Shown here one piece after another: positions 1 to 9,112 of a stretch of 64,000 bases of DNA. The notes beneath the pieces are model-generated. The model did not search any database. It was not told where the DNA came from and saw nothing but the letters and a program-made list of their open reading frames with translations. The DNA comes from Acuticoccus sediminis (GTDB lineage: Bacteria; Pseudomonadota; Alphaproteobacteria; Rhizobiales; Amorphaceae): assembly GCF_003258595.1 (NCBI RefSeq), contig NZ_QHHQ01000001.1, positions 496,001-560,000 on the forward strand, read 5' to 3'. Each line of letters opens with the position of its first letter. The stretch's first letter is position 1. Position numbers and translations under genes: made by a program.

Positions 1-1068
1 GTCCCGCCGGGGCAGATCGCGATGCGAACCGCCCAGCTCTGGCACTGGCTCTACGTCCGCGGGGTCGAGGACCTCTCGACGATGACCAACGTCGCCGCCC
101 CGGTCCGCCAGGCCCTCGCCGACCGGCTGCCCGTCGGCAGCGCGGAAATGGTCGAGGAGCAGATCTCCTCGGACGGCACGCGCAAGTGGCTCCTGCGCTT
201 CCCGGCCAAGGGCGCCGGCCGCCCGGTCGAGGTCGAGACCGTCTACATCCCCGAGGAGACCCGCGGGACACTCTGCGTCTCCTCCCAGGTCGGCTGCACG
301 CTGAACTGCACCTTCTGCCACACCGGCACTCAGCGCATGGTGCGCAACCTGACCGCCGGCGAGATCGTCGAGCAGGTCGTCTTCGCGCGCCGCCGCCTGG
401 GTGACTTCGTGGGCGCCGAGCGCGCAGCCAAGGGTCCCGTCGAGGGCCGCATGGTCTCGAACGTCGTCCTCATGGGCATGGGCGAGCCGCTCTACAATTT
501 CGACAACGTGAAGGCCGCGATGGCGGTGGTGTCGGACGGCGACGGGCTGTCCCTCTCCAAGCGCCGCATCACGCTGTCGACCTCGGGCGTCGTCCCGACC
601 ATCGAGCGCGTCGGCGCGGAGATGGGCGTCCTCCTCGCGATCTCCCTCCACGCCGTGCGGGACGAGCTGCGCGACGTGCTGGTGCCGATCAACCGCAAGT
701 ACCCGATCGCCCAGCTGATGGACGCGTGCCGGAACTATCCGGGCCTCTCCAACGCGCGGCGCATCACGTTCGAGTACGTGATGCTGAAGGGCGTGAACGA
801 CAGCCTCGCCGACGCGCGGGCGCTGGTCGAGCTGATCCGCGGCATCCCGGCCAAGATCAACCTGATCCCGTTCAACTCCTGGCCCGGCGCGCCGTACGAG
901 TGCTCGGACTGGGACCAGATCGAGGCGTTCGCCGACATCGTGAACCGCGCGGGCTACGCGTCGCCGGTCCGCACCCCGCGCGGGCAGGACATTCTGGCCG
1001 CCTGCGGGCAGCTGAAGTCCGCCTCGCAGAAGGTGTCCGCGCGCGAGCGACGGGCCGAGGCGGTCTAG
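1..1068 (+). CDS. rlmN: 23S rRNA/tRNA adenine-C2 methyltransferase RlmN (5' truncated by window edge)
   Basis: Radical-SAM enzyme that methylates C2 of A2503 in 23S rRNA and A37 in some tRNAs. Counting from the first in-window Met (position 22), the [4Fe-4S] motif is C92-x3-C96-x2-C99. C85 and C328 (in [12 protein letters not shown]) match the two catalytic cysteines, E. coli C118 and C355, with the same 7-residue spacing before the cluster. The reading frame is open to base 1 and the family usually has about 40-60 more N-terminal residues, so the true start lies outside the window and position 22 is an internal Met. A membrane protein gene starts 2 bases after the stop codon. The identification is firm. 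Confidence 0.95.
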   Translation, partial: VPPGQIAMRTAQLWHWLYVRGVEDLSTMTNVAAPVRQALADRLPVGSAEMVEEQISSDGTRKWLLRFPAKGAGRPVEVETVYIPEETRGTLCVSSQVGCTLNCTFCHTGTQRMVRNLTAGEIVEQVVFARRRLGDFVGAERAAKGPVEGRMVSNVVLMGMGEPLYNFDNVKAAMAVVSDGDGLSLSKRRITLSTSGVVPTIERVGAEMGVLLAISLHAVRDELRDVLVPINRKYPIAQLMDACRNYPGLSNARRITFEYVMLKGVNDSLADARALVELIRGIPAKINLIPFNSWPGAPYECSDWDQIEAFADIVNRAGYASPVRTPRGQDILAACGQLKSASQKVSARERRAEAV

Positions 1069-1070
1069 CG

Positions 1071-1544
1071 ATGTTCGCGATCTGGGGCCTCACCGCACAG
1101 ATCATCATGATTTCCATCGCCTTCCCGACCGCATGCCTCGCGGCATCGGCGGTGGCGACGCTCGTCATCTTCGGCATCGACCCGGCGACGCTCGGCGCGT
1201 CGACGTGGCCGCAGATCGTGCACCTGTCGTTCGTCATCCTGTCGATGACGCTGGGCGCCGTCGTCACGTCCTTCTGGCCGGCAATGATCGCGGCGACGGT
1301 GACCGAGGGCTTCAAGCTGCGGAGCCTCCTCGCCTACCTCATCACCGGCGCCGTCGTCGGGCTGGTGCGGGTGATGCCCGTCACTGCAGCGGTGTCCGGG
1401 GAGGCGATGCCGCTCGACACCGCGGCCGCGCAGCTCTCCATCGCCTGCGGGGCGATCGGCGGGCTCGTCTACTGGGCCATCGCCGGACGCAGCGCCGGGC
1501 GATGGCTGGAACTGCCGTGGTTCGAGGAGCGCCGCTGGCGCTGA
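1071..1544 (+). CDS. Small integral membrane protein, unknown function
   Basis: A 157-residue protein starting at an ATG two bases after the rlmN stop, so probably co-transcribed. Hydropathy by eye gives four membrane segments, at about residues 4-32, 47-72, 82-102 and 120-138, with a short charged tail rich in Trp, Glu and Arg. I see no catalytic motif and recognise no family. An open frame extends upstream inside rlmN, but the ATG at 1071 is the sensible start because the preceding residues are rlmN read out of frame. It could be a small transporter-like or structural membrane protein; no function is assigned. Confidence 0.7.
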   Translation: MFAIWGLTAQIIMISIAFPTACLAASAVATLVIFGIDPATLGASTWPQIVHLSFVILSMTLGAVVTSFWPAMIAATVTEGFKLRSLLAYLITGAVVGLVRVMPVTAAVSGEAMPLDTAAAQLSIACGAIGGLVYWAIAGRSAGRWLELPWFEERRWR

Positions 1545-1587
1545 CCGGCGCCGCCCGACGGCCCGGGGCCTCCCGCGCGAGAGGCTG

Positions 1588-1616
1588 TTGCGATTCCCGG
1601 CACGAACGTTTATATC
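1588..1616 (+). promoter_or_regulatory. Probable sigma-70 promoter of rpmI-rplT
   Basis: TTGCGA (1588-1593) and TATATC (1611-1616) are separated by exactly 17 bases in an otherwise very GC-rich gap. Transcription would start near 1623 and leave a leader of about 100 bases before rpmI. That is long enough for the ribosomal-protein feedback structures known for L20/L35 operons, but I could not identify a specific fold. Confidence 0.55.
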
Positions 1617-1726
1617 GCGCGCTCTACCCGAAAAGGTCGCCCGGCCACGCTCGGCTTGTCTGCTGAGCTGACGTTCTCGTTGAGCGTCGTGGGGCATGCC
1701 GCGGCGGCCGCCACACGGAGTTTGAA

Positions 1727-1933
1727 ATGCCCAAGTTGAAGACGAAGTCGGGCGCCAAAAAGCGCTTCAAGATCACGGGGACCGGCAAGGTCATGGTCGC
1801 CCAGGCCGGCAAGCGGCACGGGATGATCAAGCGGTCCACCAAGTTTATCCGCCAGGCCCGCGGCACGACGGCGCTGTCGAAGCCCGACGCCAAGGTCGTG
1901 AAGAAGTCCTTCATGCCGTACGCGAGGGGTTGA
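1727..1933 (+). CDS. rpmI: 50S ribosomal protein L35
   Basis: A 68-residue, highly basic protein beginning [15 protein letters not shown], with the RHGMIKRS-type core typical of bL35. Full length for the family. It belongs to the large ribosomal subunit and is followed after 5 bases by rplT, the usual partner. infC, which often precedes this pair, is not present in the 180 bases upstream, which instead hold a promoter-like element. Confidence 0.97.
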   Translation: MPKLKTKSGAKKRFKITGTGKVMVAQAGKRHGMIKRSTKFIRQARGTTALSKPDAKVVKKSFMPYARG

Positions 1934-1938
1934 GTTAG

Positions 1939-2322
1939 ATGGCACACGTCAAACGCGGCGTCACCGCGCACGCCAAGCACAAGAAGGTCCTGAAGCAGGC
2001 CAAGGGCTACTACGGTCGTCGCAAGAACACGATCCGCGTCGCCAAGCAGGCCGTCGAGAAGGCGAACCAGTACGCCTATCGCGACCGCAAGGTCCGCAAG
2101 CGGAACTTCCGTGCGCTCTGGATCCAGCGCATCAACGCGGCGGTCCGTCCGCTCGGCCTCACCTATGCCCGCCTTATCGACGGGCTGAACAAGGCCAACA
2201 TCGACATCGACCGCAAGGTCCTCGCCGACCTCGCCATGAACGAGCCGGCGGCGTTCACCGCCATCGTGGAGCAGGCCCGCGCCGCGCTCCCGGCCGAGCT
2301 GCAGGGCAACACGGCCGCCTGA
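1939..2322 (+). CDS. rplT: 50S ribosomal protein L20
   Basis: A 127-residue basic protein starting [19 protein letters not shown], with the family blocks [16 protein letters not shown] and [16 protein letters not shown]. bL20 binds 23S rRNA early in 50S assembly and in several bacteria also represses its own operon. The length is slightly above the usual 117-120 because of a C-terminal Ala/Glu-rich tail. It lies directly downstream of rpmI and is followed by a strong intrinsic terminator. Confidence 0.97.
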   Translation: MAHVKRGVTAHAKHKKVLKQAKGYYGRRKNTIRVAKQAVEKANQYAYRDRKVRKRNFRALWIQRINAAVRPLGLTYARLIDGLNKANIDIDRKVLADLAMNEPAAFTAIVEQARAALPAELQGNTAA

Positions 2323-2359
2323 GCCGCTGCCCGGCACCTTCTCGTGCCGCTATGAATTG

Positions 2360-2390
2360 AAAGCCGGTCCCTCGCGGGGCCGGCTTTTTT
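2360..2390 (+). terminator. Rho-independent terminator after rplT
   Basis: An 11-base-pair stem (2361-2371 with 2376-2386, one G-T wobble) around the tetraloop TCGC, followed by a run of T to 2390. It lies 38 bases after the rplT stop and ends the ribosomal-protein operon. Confidence 0.9.
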
Positions 2391-2515
2391 CGTGGCCGTG
2401 AGGCGCACCGTTCAGGTCAGAGGCAGGCAGGAATGGCGCAGACGGCGGTTCATCGTCGCCCGGGGCCCATGCCGCGGCGCTCACGTTCGGAACGGCTCCG
2501 ACGGGAGCCCGACGC

Positions 2516-2534
2516 GGGGGGGGGGGGGGGGGGG
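2516..2534. repeat. Homopolymer run of 19 G
   Basis: Nineteen consecutive G on the plus strand, 14 bases beyond the stop codon of the minus-strand hydroxylase gene, so the message of that gene would carry a C19 tract in its 3' region. Runs this long are prone to slippage in cells and to errors in sequencing and assembly; the exact count should be treated as uncertain. Confidence 0.9.
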
Positions 2535-2548
2535 CGGTCCGGAGGCGC

Positions 2549-3202
2549 TCAGGCCGCCGACGCGCGACGCCCCTTCCAGGTGGTGCGGAACAGCCGATCC
2601 CAGATCGACGTGGTGACGCCGAAGTTCACCGTCTCGTCGCGGTGATGGTGGATGGCGTGGTGGCGCTTCAGGTGCGCCGCATAGTTCCACTTCATCGGCA
2701 TGAAGTGGCAGGCCGAGTGCGTGAACTCGTACAGCAGGTAGCCGATCTGGATGCCGGCGGTGAAGGTCAGGCTCATCGGCAGCGAGCCGAACACCGGCCA
2801 GAAGAACAGCACCCCGAAGAGCGACGGCCAGGTGAAGAACTTCAGCATGTGCAGGCCGTCCTCGCGGAAGCGCGACGGCTTGTTGTGGTGCGCCCGGTGG
2901 CCGGGGAAGACCTTCCGGATCGCCTTCAGGACCGGCTGCTCCGGCTCCCAGTGCAGCACGAACCGATGAAGCAGGTATTCCAGGAACGTCCAGTAGAACA
3001 CGCCGACGAGGAACAGGCCGACCAGCGTCAGCGGCGCGATCCCGAGCATCAGCGCGACCGCGAGATAGACGACCGTGAGGCCCGCCACGCCGCAGAAGAC
3101 AGCCGTCAGCCCCTCGCAGCGGATCATCGCCACCGGCGACATCTGCCCGACGAAAGGCTTTGTTGCGCTGTCCGCCGCGTCGTTGTGCACTGCGTCGGTC
3201 AT
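2549..3202 (-). CDS. Membrane fatty acid hydroxylase / sterol desaturase family protein
   Basis: Di-iron membrane enzyme of the fatty acid hydroxylase superfamily. Histidine clusters typical of the family are visible: HRFVLH, GHRAHH, and HLKRHHAIHHH near the C terminus, with hydrophobic segments between them. Such enzymes hydroxylate acyl chains, sterols or carotenoids at the inner membrane; the substrate here cannot be told. I place the start at the ATG at 3202 (217 residues), because a GGGAG sequence lies 5 bases upstream. The frame is open further upstream to 3331, but that stretch is Cys/His/Asp-rich and unlike the family. It diverges from pheS and is followed by the G19 tract. Confidence 0.82.
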   Translation of the reverse strand: MTDAVHNDAADSATKPFVGQMSPVAMIRCEGLTAVFCGVAGLTVVYLAVALMLGIAPLTLVGLFLVGVFYWTFLEYLLHRFVLHWEPEQPVLKAIRKVFPGHRAHHNKPSRFREDGLHMLKFFTWPSLFGVLFFWPVFGSLPMSLTFTAGIQIGYLLYEFTHSACHFMPMKWNYAAHLKRHHAIHHHRDETVNFGVTTSIWDRLFRTTWKGRRASAA

Positions 3203-3425
3203 GTCGACTCCCGAAAATGGATCCGAACGGTCGTCTTTTGCCTGCGTTGCACGGCAGGTGCAACCGTGATGGGACAAGTCCGAGGCTTGCCCTATCGCCA
3301 TGTTTGTGAAAATCGTGATGCAGTTCGGCAACGATTACAAGACAATCATGCCGAACGCCATCCCATAGCAGTACACGCCCGTTAACGTTTGCTAGTCTCG
3401 CTGCAACCTGAGGATCGCCTAACCG

Positions 3426-4526
3426 ATGAATGCCGTCATCAGCCCCGACAATCTGGACGAAATGGAAGCCGCCATCGCGGCGGAGATTGCCGCGGCGAAT
3501 GACGAGGCATCATTGGAGCAGGTCCGCATCTCCGCGCTCGGCAAGAAGGGCAGCGTGTCGGAGCGGATGAAGACGCTCGGCAGCATGAGCCCGGACGAGC
3601 GCAAGGTCATGGGCCCGGCGCTGAACGGCCTCAAGGCCCGCGTGACGGACGCAATCGCCGCCCGCCGCGAGGCGCTGAAGACCGTCGCGCTCGAGCGCCA
3701 GCTCGTCGAGGAGCGTCTCGACGTCTCGCTCGACCCCCGCGCCAACGGCCTCACGCGCGGCCGGATCCATCCGATCAGCCAGGTCTGGGAAGAGCTTTCG
3801 GCGATCTTCGCCGACCTCGGCTTCCGCGTCGCCGAAGGCCCGGACATCGAGACCGACGACCTCAACTTCACCAAGCTGAACTTCCCCGAGGGTCACCCCG
3901 CGCGGGACATGCACGACACCTTCTTCCTGCCGGAGCGGCCGGACGGGACGCGGCGCCTTCTGCGCACTCACACCAGCCCGGTGCAGATCCGCACCATGCT
4001 GAAGCAGAAGCCGCCCATCCGCATCATCGCTCCGGGCCGCACGTACCGCTGCGACAGCGACCAGACCCACACCCCGATGTTCCACCAGGTCGAGGGTCTC
4101 GTCGTCGACAAGGAGAGCCACGTCGGCCACCTGAAGTGGGTGCTGACCGAGTTCTGCCGCGCCTTCTTCGAGGTGGAGGACGCGGCGATGCGCTTCCGCC
4201 CGTCCTACTTCCCCTTCACCGAGCCGTCATATGAAGTCGATATTCGTTGCCGGCGTTCGGCGGACGGTATCGAGCTCGGCGTCGGCGACGACTGGCTGGA
4301 GATTCTCGGCTCCGGCATGGTGCATCCGAACGTGCTCGCCAACTGTGGGCTGGACCCGGACGTGTACCAGGGCTTTGCCTGGGGCATGGGGATCGATCGG
4401 ATTGCGATGCTGAAGTATGGCATGCCCGACCTACGCGACCTATTTGAGGGCGACGCTCGCTGGCTCACCCACTACGGGTTCCAGCCACTCGACCGTCCGT
4501 CCCTTGCAGGAGGCCTCAGCAGGTGA
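3426..4526 (+). CDS. pheS: Phenylalanine--tRNA ligase alpha subunit
   Basis: Catalytic subunit of the heterotetrameric class II synthetase that charges tRNA-Phe. It has the N-terminal coiled-coil tRNA-binding region (about residues 1-100) and the catalytic core with class II motif 2 ([23 protein letters not shown]) and motif 3 ([14 protein letters not shown]). At 366 residues it is full length. GAGGATC upstream supports the ATG at 3426. The stop codon overlaps the next gene by GTGA (4523-4526), so the downstream lipoprotein gene is translationally coupled. Unusually, that gene separates pheS from pheT. Confidence 0.97.
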   Translation: MNAVISPDNLDEMEAAIAAEIAAANDEASLEQVRISALGKKGSVSERMKTLGSMSPDERKVMGPALNGLKARVTDAIAARREALKTVALERQLVEERLDVSLDPRANGLTRGRIHPISQVWEELSAIFADLGFRVAEGPDIETDDLNFTKLNFPEGHPARDMHDTFFLPERPDGTRRLLRTHTSPVQIRTMLKQKPPIRIIAPGRTYRCDSDQTHTPMFHQVEGLVVDKESHVGHLKWVLTEFCRAFFEVEDAAMRFRPSYFPFTEPSYEVDIRCRRSADGIELGVGDDWLEILGSGMVHPNVLANCGLDPDVYQGFAWGMGIDRIAMLKYGMPDLRDLFEGDARWLTHYGFQPLDRPSLAGGLSR

Positions 4527-5113
4527 AGCGAATCGCGGCCGTTGTAGCCCTTGCATCGGCCGTCGCACTCGCCGGCTGCTCCACACCCCCGACGGACGTC
4601 AAGATCTCCACCTACAAGGTGACCGGCAGCACGCTGTCGTCGCTCGAACGGTCGCTCCGCGTGCACGGACCGACGGTGCCGGGCAGCGACGGGCGCGCCT
4701 TCGCCGCGGTGGAGACCACGTTCCTTCACAACTTCGAGCCGGTGGAAAAGAACGGCCGCTGCCGCTACAGCCGCAATGGCCGCGTCGGACTCCGGTCCGA
4801 GGTCATCCTGCCGGAATGGCGACAGAGGGACCGGGCCTCCCCGGACCTTCAGGCCAAGTGGGACGTGATCTCGCAATACGCGGTGATTCACGAAACCGGC
4901 CACATCAAGATCAGCCAGAAATATGCCCGTATTTTAGAGACTGCTTATAAGAATGCCTCCGCGCCTACTTGTGAGGCATTGGAAGCACAAATGGTAGCCA
5001 CTATAAGGCCCATTGCAGCCGCGCACGTTGCGGAGCAGGAAGAGTTCGATAGAACGGACGCTCCCCGCTTCCAGCGCTACCTGCGTCGGTACGGGTATAC
5101 GGCCGAAAGCTAG
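4523..5113 (+). CDS. DUF922 family predicted Zn-dependent peptidase, lipoprotein
   Basis: A 196-residue exported protein with a lipoprotein signal peptide (lipobox LAGC, Cys19) and an HExxH zinc motif at H123-E124-H127 (HETGH), the hallmark of DUF922 predicted secreted peptidases. It starts at a GTG overlapping the pheS stop, so it is the middle cistron between pheS and pheT. The last third (about 4910-5010) is clearly richer in A+T than its neighbours, which could reflect separate ancestry. No substrate can be inferred. A role in aminoacylation is unlikely; the position is probably an operon insertion. Confidence 0.75.
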   Translation: MKRIAAVVALASAVALAGCSTPPTDVKISTYKVTGSTLSSLERSLRVHGPTVPGSDGRAFAAVETTFLHNFEPVEKNGRCRYSRNGRVGLRSEVILPEWRQRDRASPDLQAKWDVISQYAVIHETGHIKISQKYARILETAYKNASAPTCEALEAQMVATIRPIAAAHVAEQEEFDRTDAPRFQRYLRRYGYTAES

Positions 5114-5148
5114 TCACTCGCTTAGGAAAGTCGCGAGATCCGCGATCC

Positions 5149-7548
5149 ATGAAGTTCACATTGTCCTGGTTGAAGGACCATCTGGAAACGGATGCGTCCC
5201 TCGACACCATCGTCGACCAATTGACTGCGATCGGCCTCGAGGTCGAAGGCGTAGAGGACCGCGCGGCGGCCCTCGCACCCTTCCGGATCGCACGTATCGT
5301 AACGGCGACGCAGCACCCGAACGCCGACCGGCTCCGTGTCCTCACCGTGGACCCGGGTGACGGCTCGTCGATTCAGGTCGTCTGCGGCGCGCCGAACGCG
5401 CGCGCCGGCCTCGTCGGCGTGTTCGCGGCTCCGGGGACCCACATCCCCGGGACCGGCGTCGACCTGTCGATCGGCTCCATCCGCGGCGTCGAGAGCCGGG
5501 GCATGATGCTGTCCGAGCGCGAGATGGGGCTGTCCAACGAGCACGACGGCATCGTCGACCTGCCCGAGGACGCTCCCGTCGGCACCGCCTACGTGGAGTG
5601 GGCCGACGTCGGCGATCCGGTGATCGAGATCGGCGTCACGCCGAACCGGGCCGACTGCCTCGGCATCCGCGGCATCGCGCGCGACCTCGCGGCGGCCGGC
5701 GTCGGCCGGCTGAAGCCGCTCGAGGTGGCGCCCTTCGACACCGACGGAACGCCGGCACCGAAGGTCACCATCGAGGCGGACGACCTCTGCCCGGCGTTCG
5801 CGCTGCGGCTCATCGAGGGCGTGACGAACGGTCCGTCGCCGGAGTGGATGCAGCGCCGCCTGACGTCCATCGGCCTGCGCCCGATCAACGCGCTCGTCGA
5901 CGTGACCAACTACCTGACCTACGACGTCGGCCGCCCGCTCCACGTGTTCGACGCGGACAAGGTCGCCGGCGACCTCGTCGTGCGCCATGCCCGGGACGGC
6001 GAATCGTTCGAGGCGCTCGACCAGCGCACCTACACGCTGAACGACGGCATGGTCGTCATCGCCGACGACAACGGCGTCGAGTCGCTGGGCGGCATCATGG
6101 GCGGCGAGGCGTCGGGCTCCTCCGAGACGACGACGCGCGTCCTCGTCGAGTCGGCGCTCTGGGAGCCGATCAACATCGCCCGCACGGGCCGCACGCTCGG
6201 CATCCACTCCGACGCGCGCCACCGCTTCGAGCGCGGCGTCGACCCGGCCTTCAACGCGCCGGGGCTCGAGTACGCCACCCGCATGATCCTCGACCTGTGC
6301 GGCGGCACCGCCGGGCCGCTGCAGCTCGCGGGGACGGTCCCCGACGCGTCGCGGACCATCGAGTTCCCGCCGTCGGAAGTAGCCCGCCTCTCGGGCCTCA
6401 CGGTGCCGGAGGACACGCAGGAGAGCGTCCTCGCGCGCCTCGGCTTCACCGTCGACCGTGCCGGCACGCCGTGGCGGGTGACGACGCCGTCCTGGCGCGC
6501 CGACGTCGAGGGCAAGGCCGACCTGGTGGAAGAGATCGTGCGCATCGTCGGCATCGACGATGTGGCGCCGACGCCGCTCGTGCGCGTCGACCCCGTCGCG
6601 CCGAAGGTGCTGACGACGCTGCAGCAGCGGATCGCCACGGTGCGCCGCGCGCTCGCCTCCCTCGGCATGACCGAGGCCGTGACGTGGTCGTTCGTCAGTC
6701 ATGACGACGCGGTCGCGTTCGGTGGCGGTCAGGCCGAGCTGCAGCTCGCGAACCCCATCGCCGAGGCGCTGTCGGACATGCGGCCGAGCCTCCTCGCCGG
6801 CCTCGTCCGGGCGGTCACCCGCAACGTCAACCGCGGCCATCCGGACCTCGCGCTGTTCGAGGTGGGACAGGTGTTCGCCGGCGACGAGCCGGACGACCAG
6901 ACAACCCAGGCCGCCGGCGTGCGCCAGGGCCGCAACACCGCGGCCGGCGTCGGCCGCCACTGGGACGGCGACGACAGCGCCGACGTGTTCGACGCGAAGG
7001 CCGACATCATGGCCGCGCTCGCCGCGATCGGCGGTCCGGCGGACCGTGTCGACATCACCCGCGACGCGCCGGCGCACTACCACCCCGGCCGGTCGGGCAC
7101 GCTGCGGCTCGGCCCCAACGTCCTCGGCCACTTCGGCGAGCTTCACCCCGCGGTGTTGACCGCGATGGACGCGCCCGAGCGCCTCGTCGCCTTCGAGCTC
7201 ACGCTGGAGAAGGTGCCCGAGTCGCGCCGGAAGGCGACGAAGAAGCCCGCCTTCTCGGCCTCCGACCTGATGCCGGTGCGGCGCGACTTCGCCTTCGTCG
7301 TCCCGGAGGACATCGACGCGCGTGCCATCACCCGTGCCGCGCGCGGGGCCCGCAAGGACCTCGTCGCGGACGTGACGGTGTTCGACGTCTACCGCGGGAC
7401 CGGCGTTCCCGAGGGGCAGAAGTCGGTCGCGGTCGAGGCTACGCTGCAACCGAAGGGACGTACCCTGACCGACGACGACATCGACAAGGTGTCGTCCGAC
7501 ATCGTGGCAGCGGTGACGAAAGCGACGGGCGCGACACTCCGCGCCTGA
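5149..7548 (+). CDS. pheT: Phenylalanine--tRNA ligase beta subunit
   Basis: Large subunit of PheRS, 799 residues, full length. Domains run from an N-terminal OB-fold tRNA-binding module (about 39-150) through B3/B4 editing (about 210-380) and B5 (about 400-470) to a C-terminal ferredoxin-like anticodon-binding domain (about 705-798). It hydrolyses mischarged Tyr-tRNA-Phe and binds the tRNA. The ATG at 5149 opens MKFTLSWLKDHL, the canonical start. It lies 35 bases after the DUF922 gene. A GC-rich hairpin-like sequence with little T tail follows the stop (7564-7582). Confidence 0.97.
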   Translation: MKFTLSWLKDHLETDASLDTIVDQLTAIGLEVEGVEDRAAALAPFRIARIVTATQHPNADRLRVLTVDPGDGSSIQVVCGAPNARAGLVGVFAAPGTHIPGTGVDLSIGSIRGVESRGMMLSEREMGLSNEHDGIVDLPEDAPVGTAYVEWADVGDPVIEIGVTPNRADCLGIRGIARDLAAAGVGRLKPLEVAPFDTDGTPAPKVTIEADDLCPAFALRLIEGVTNGPSPEWMQRRLTSIGLRPINALVDVTNYLTYDVGRPLHVFDADKVAGDLVVRHARDGESFEALDQRTYTLNDGMVVIADDNGVESLGGIMGGEASGSSETTTRVLVESALWEPINIARTGRTLGIHSDARHRFERGVDPAFNAPGLEYATRMILDLCGGTAGPLQLAGTVPDASRTIEFPPSEVARLSGLTVPEDTQESVLARLGFTVDRAGTPWRVTTPSWRADVEGKADLVEEIVRIVGIDDVAPTPLVRVDPVAPKVLTTLQQRIATVRRALASLGMTEAVTWSFVSHDDAVAFGGGQAELQLANPIAEALSDMRPSLLAGLVRAVTRNVNRGHPDLALFEVGQVFAGDEPDDQTTQAAGVRQGRNTAAGVGRHWDGDDSADVFDAKADIMAALAAIGGPADRVDITRDAPAHYHPGRSGTLRLGPNVLGHFGELHPAVLTAMDAPERLVAFELTLEKVPESRRKATKKPAFSASDLMPVRRDFAFVVPEDIDARAITRAARGARKDLVADVTVFDVYRGTGVPEGQKSVAVEATLQPKGRTLTDDDIDKVSSDIVAAVTKATGATLRA

Positions 7549-7646
7549 CCTGAACATGTAGGCGGGGCCATCGGCCGGCCCCCCTTCGCTTGCGATGGAC
7601 GCCCTGGACCTTTACCTGTTCCGCGGACGATAGACAAAGGCGGACA

Positions 7647-7937
7647 ATGGCCTCCATCCTCGAGCTCCTCCTCACGATCATCGGGATCTACAAGTGGATC
7701 ATCATCGCGTCGGCCATTTTCTCGTGGCTGTACGCGTTCAACGTCGTGAACCCGCGCAATCAGGTGATCGACATGGTGGGCCGCACGCTCTACCGCCTGA
7801 CCGAGCCTGCGCTGCGTCCGATCCGCCGCGTCATGCCGGATCTCGGCGGCATCGACATTTCGCCGATCGTCCTGCTTCTCGCGCTCTTCTTCCTCGAGCG
7901 GATCATCATCAACAACTTCTCCGCCATCGCCTACTGA
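7647..7937 (+). CDS. YggT family membrane protein
   Basis: A 96-residue protein with two membrane helices (about residues 5-30 and 68-90) flanking the conserved loop NPRNQVIDMVGRTLYRLTEPALRPIRRVMP, the signature of the YggT family, here quoted only in part for recognition: TEPALRPIRRVMP. The family is linked to membrane integrity, osmotic tolerance and, in Gram-positives, cell-division site organisation. I chose the ATG at 7647 because AAAGGCGG precedes it. It converges on the Trm112 gene, with a hairpin between. Confidence 0.88.
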   Translation: MASILELLLTIIGIYKWIIIASAIFSWLYAFNVVNPRNQVIDMVGRTLYRLTEPALRPIRRVMPDLGGIDISPIVLLLALFFLERIIINNFSAIAY

Positions 7938-8002
7938 GGCGCGGACCGCCCGGCGCGGTCTGGCGAACGGGGGCTGCCGTCCGCGGCGGCCCCGGACGCG
8001 AA

Positions 8003-8025
8003 ACCGGCCGCACTCGGCGGCCGGT
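8003..8025. terminator. Hairpin between convergent genes
   Basis: Perfect 9-base-pair stem (8003-8011 with 8017-8025) and a 5-base loop, extendable by CGCG/CGCG on the outside with a 2-base bulge. It lies between the convergent YggT and Trm112 genes and could stop transcription from both sides, although neither side has a T-run. Confidence 0.45.
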
Positions 8026-8103
8026 CGCGGGTGCACCGGGCCACATCGGGCGGCCGGGCGCGTCGGTTCTTCTCCGAAGCGGGGCGCAGGGCGCCCCGGC
8101 GCG

Positions 8104-8286
8104 CTACTCGGTGCTGCGCGCCTCGTCCGGGATCATGATCGGGATGCCGTCGCGGATCGGGTAGGCGAGCTTCGCCTGATCCGAGATCAGCTCGTTGGCC
8201 GCCGCGTCGTAACGCAGCGTCGACTTCGTGACCGGACAGACCAGAAGCTCCAGGAGCTTCGGATCGATCTTGTGTTCCTCAACCAT
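8104..8286 (-). CDS. Trm112 family protein
   Basis: A 60-residue protein with the Trm112/YcaR fold signature: [12 protein letters not shown] near the N terminus and [18 protein letters not shown] at the end. Bacterial Trm112-like proteins are small zinc-ribbon-like partners or chaperones of methyltransferases. Only one of the zinc cysteines (in LVCP) is kept, as is common in alphaproteobacteria. It follows the LON-domain gene and the CnoX gene on the same strand, a conserved alphaproteobacterial neighbourhood. Confidence 0.9.
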   Translation of the reverse strand: MVEEHKIDPKLLELLVCPVTKSTLRYDAAANELISDQAKLAYPIRDGIPIMIPDEARSTE

Positions 8287-8405
8287 CGTTCACCTCAAGG
8301 ACGAGGCGCCGGACGCGCCTCACAATTCGCCGTGCCGCAAGCGCACGCGGGGGTTCTCGTTAAGCCGCGCCCGGCCCGGCCGGAACCGGCGGGCGCGGGC
8401 GGGGA

Positions 8406-9086
8406 TCAGTTCAGGACGGGCTCGTCGCCGATCTGGCGGGCGACTTCCATCTCGGTGATGGCGACCAGCGTCGCGGCCCGCGCGGCGAGGTCCGGCGCCT
8501 CGAGAAGCGCCTGCTTCTCGGCCGGTCCGTAGGGGCTCATCATCGCCAGCGTGTTCACCAGCGCCTCGTTGGAGGCGGACCGCACGCTCTTCCAGTCCGC
8601 CTCGAGGTCGTTGGCGTCGAGGTAGGACTGGAACGCGCGGATCAGCCCTTCCCTGTCGATCTCGGAATCGCCGAGGTCCGCCGCGAGGTCGCAGGCGAAC
8701 CGCTCGGCCGAGATGCGGCAGCGCCGGTAGGGAAGTTCGGTGTCGAGCTCCTCCAGCACGGTGAAGCGGCAAACGCCGCCGAGCTGGATGAGATACCGCC
8801 CGTCCCCCGTCTCCTGGTAGGAGACGACGCGTCCCAGGGAGCCGACCTGGCAGAGACCCGGCCGCTCGTCGTTCTCGTTGTCCGCCTCCTCGCCGAAGCG
8901 GGGCTGCACCATGCCGATCAGGCGGTCGCCCGCCATCACGTCGTCGATCAGCTTCACGTACCGCGGCTCGAAGATGTTGAGCGGCAGGTGCGCGCGTGGA
9001 AGGAGCAGCGCGCCGGACAGAGGGAACACCGGCACGGTGGACGGGATATCGTCGACGGTCTCGTAGAGCGCATTACCGATGCGCAT
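8406..9086 (-). CDS. LON peptidase substrate-binding domain protein (LonB-N-like)
   Basis: A 226-residue stand-alone version of the N-terminal substrate-binding domain of Lon, without ATPase or protease domains. The family block VFPLSGALLLPRAHLPLNIFE is at the N terminus, followed by the GMVQPR and VGSLGRV segments. Its cellular role is unsettled; a protein-quality-control role fits its position between CnoX and Trm112 genes. AGGAGG seven bases upstream fixes the ATG at 9086; the frame is open further but the upstream residues do not resemble the family. Confidence 0.88.
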   Translation of the reverse strand: MRIGNALYETVDDIPSTVPVFPLSGALLLPRAHLPLNIFEPRYVKLIDDVMAGDRLIGMVQPRFGEEADNENDERPGLCQVGSLGRVVSYQETGDGRYLIQLGGVCRFTVLEELDTELPYRRCRISAERFACDLAADLGDSEIDREGLIRAFQSYLDANDLEADWKSVRSASNEALVNTLAMMSPYGPAEKQALLEAPDLAARAATLVAITEMEVARQIGDEPVLN

Positions 9087-9112
9087 GATCGTCCTCCTCG
9101 CGTTCGCGTTGG

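Noticed and set aside
2481-3263. Alternative frame running through the G19 tract (poly-Pro protein)
   Set aside because: It overlaps the hydroxylase gene in another frame, and its Pro run only reflects the homopolymer.
5122-7557. Very long open frame antisense to pheT
   Set aside because: High G+C removes stop codons from non-coding frames; its product is Arg/Asp/Val-rich low complexity, and pheT is certain. The same applies to the long antisense frames at 44216-47110, 31345-34521 and 20640-22700.
7564-7582. Terminator after pheT
   Set aside because: The stem is short and lacks a T-run; evidence is too weak for a separate entry.
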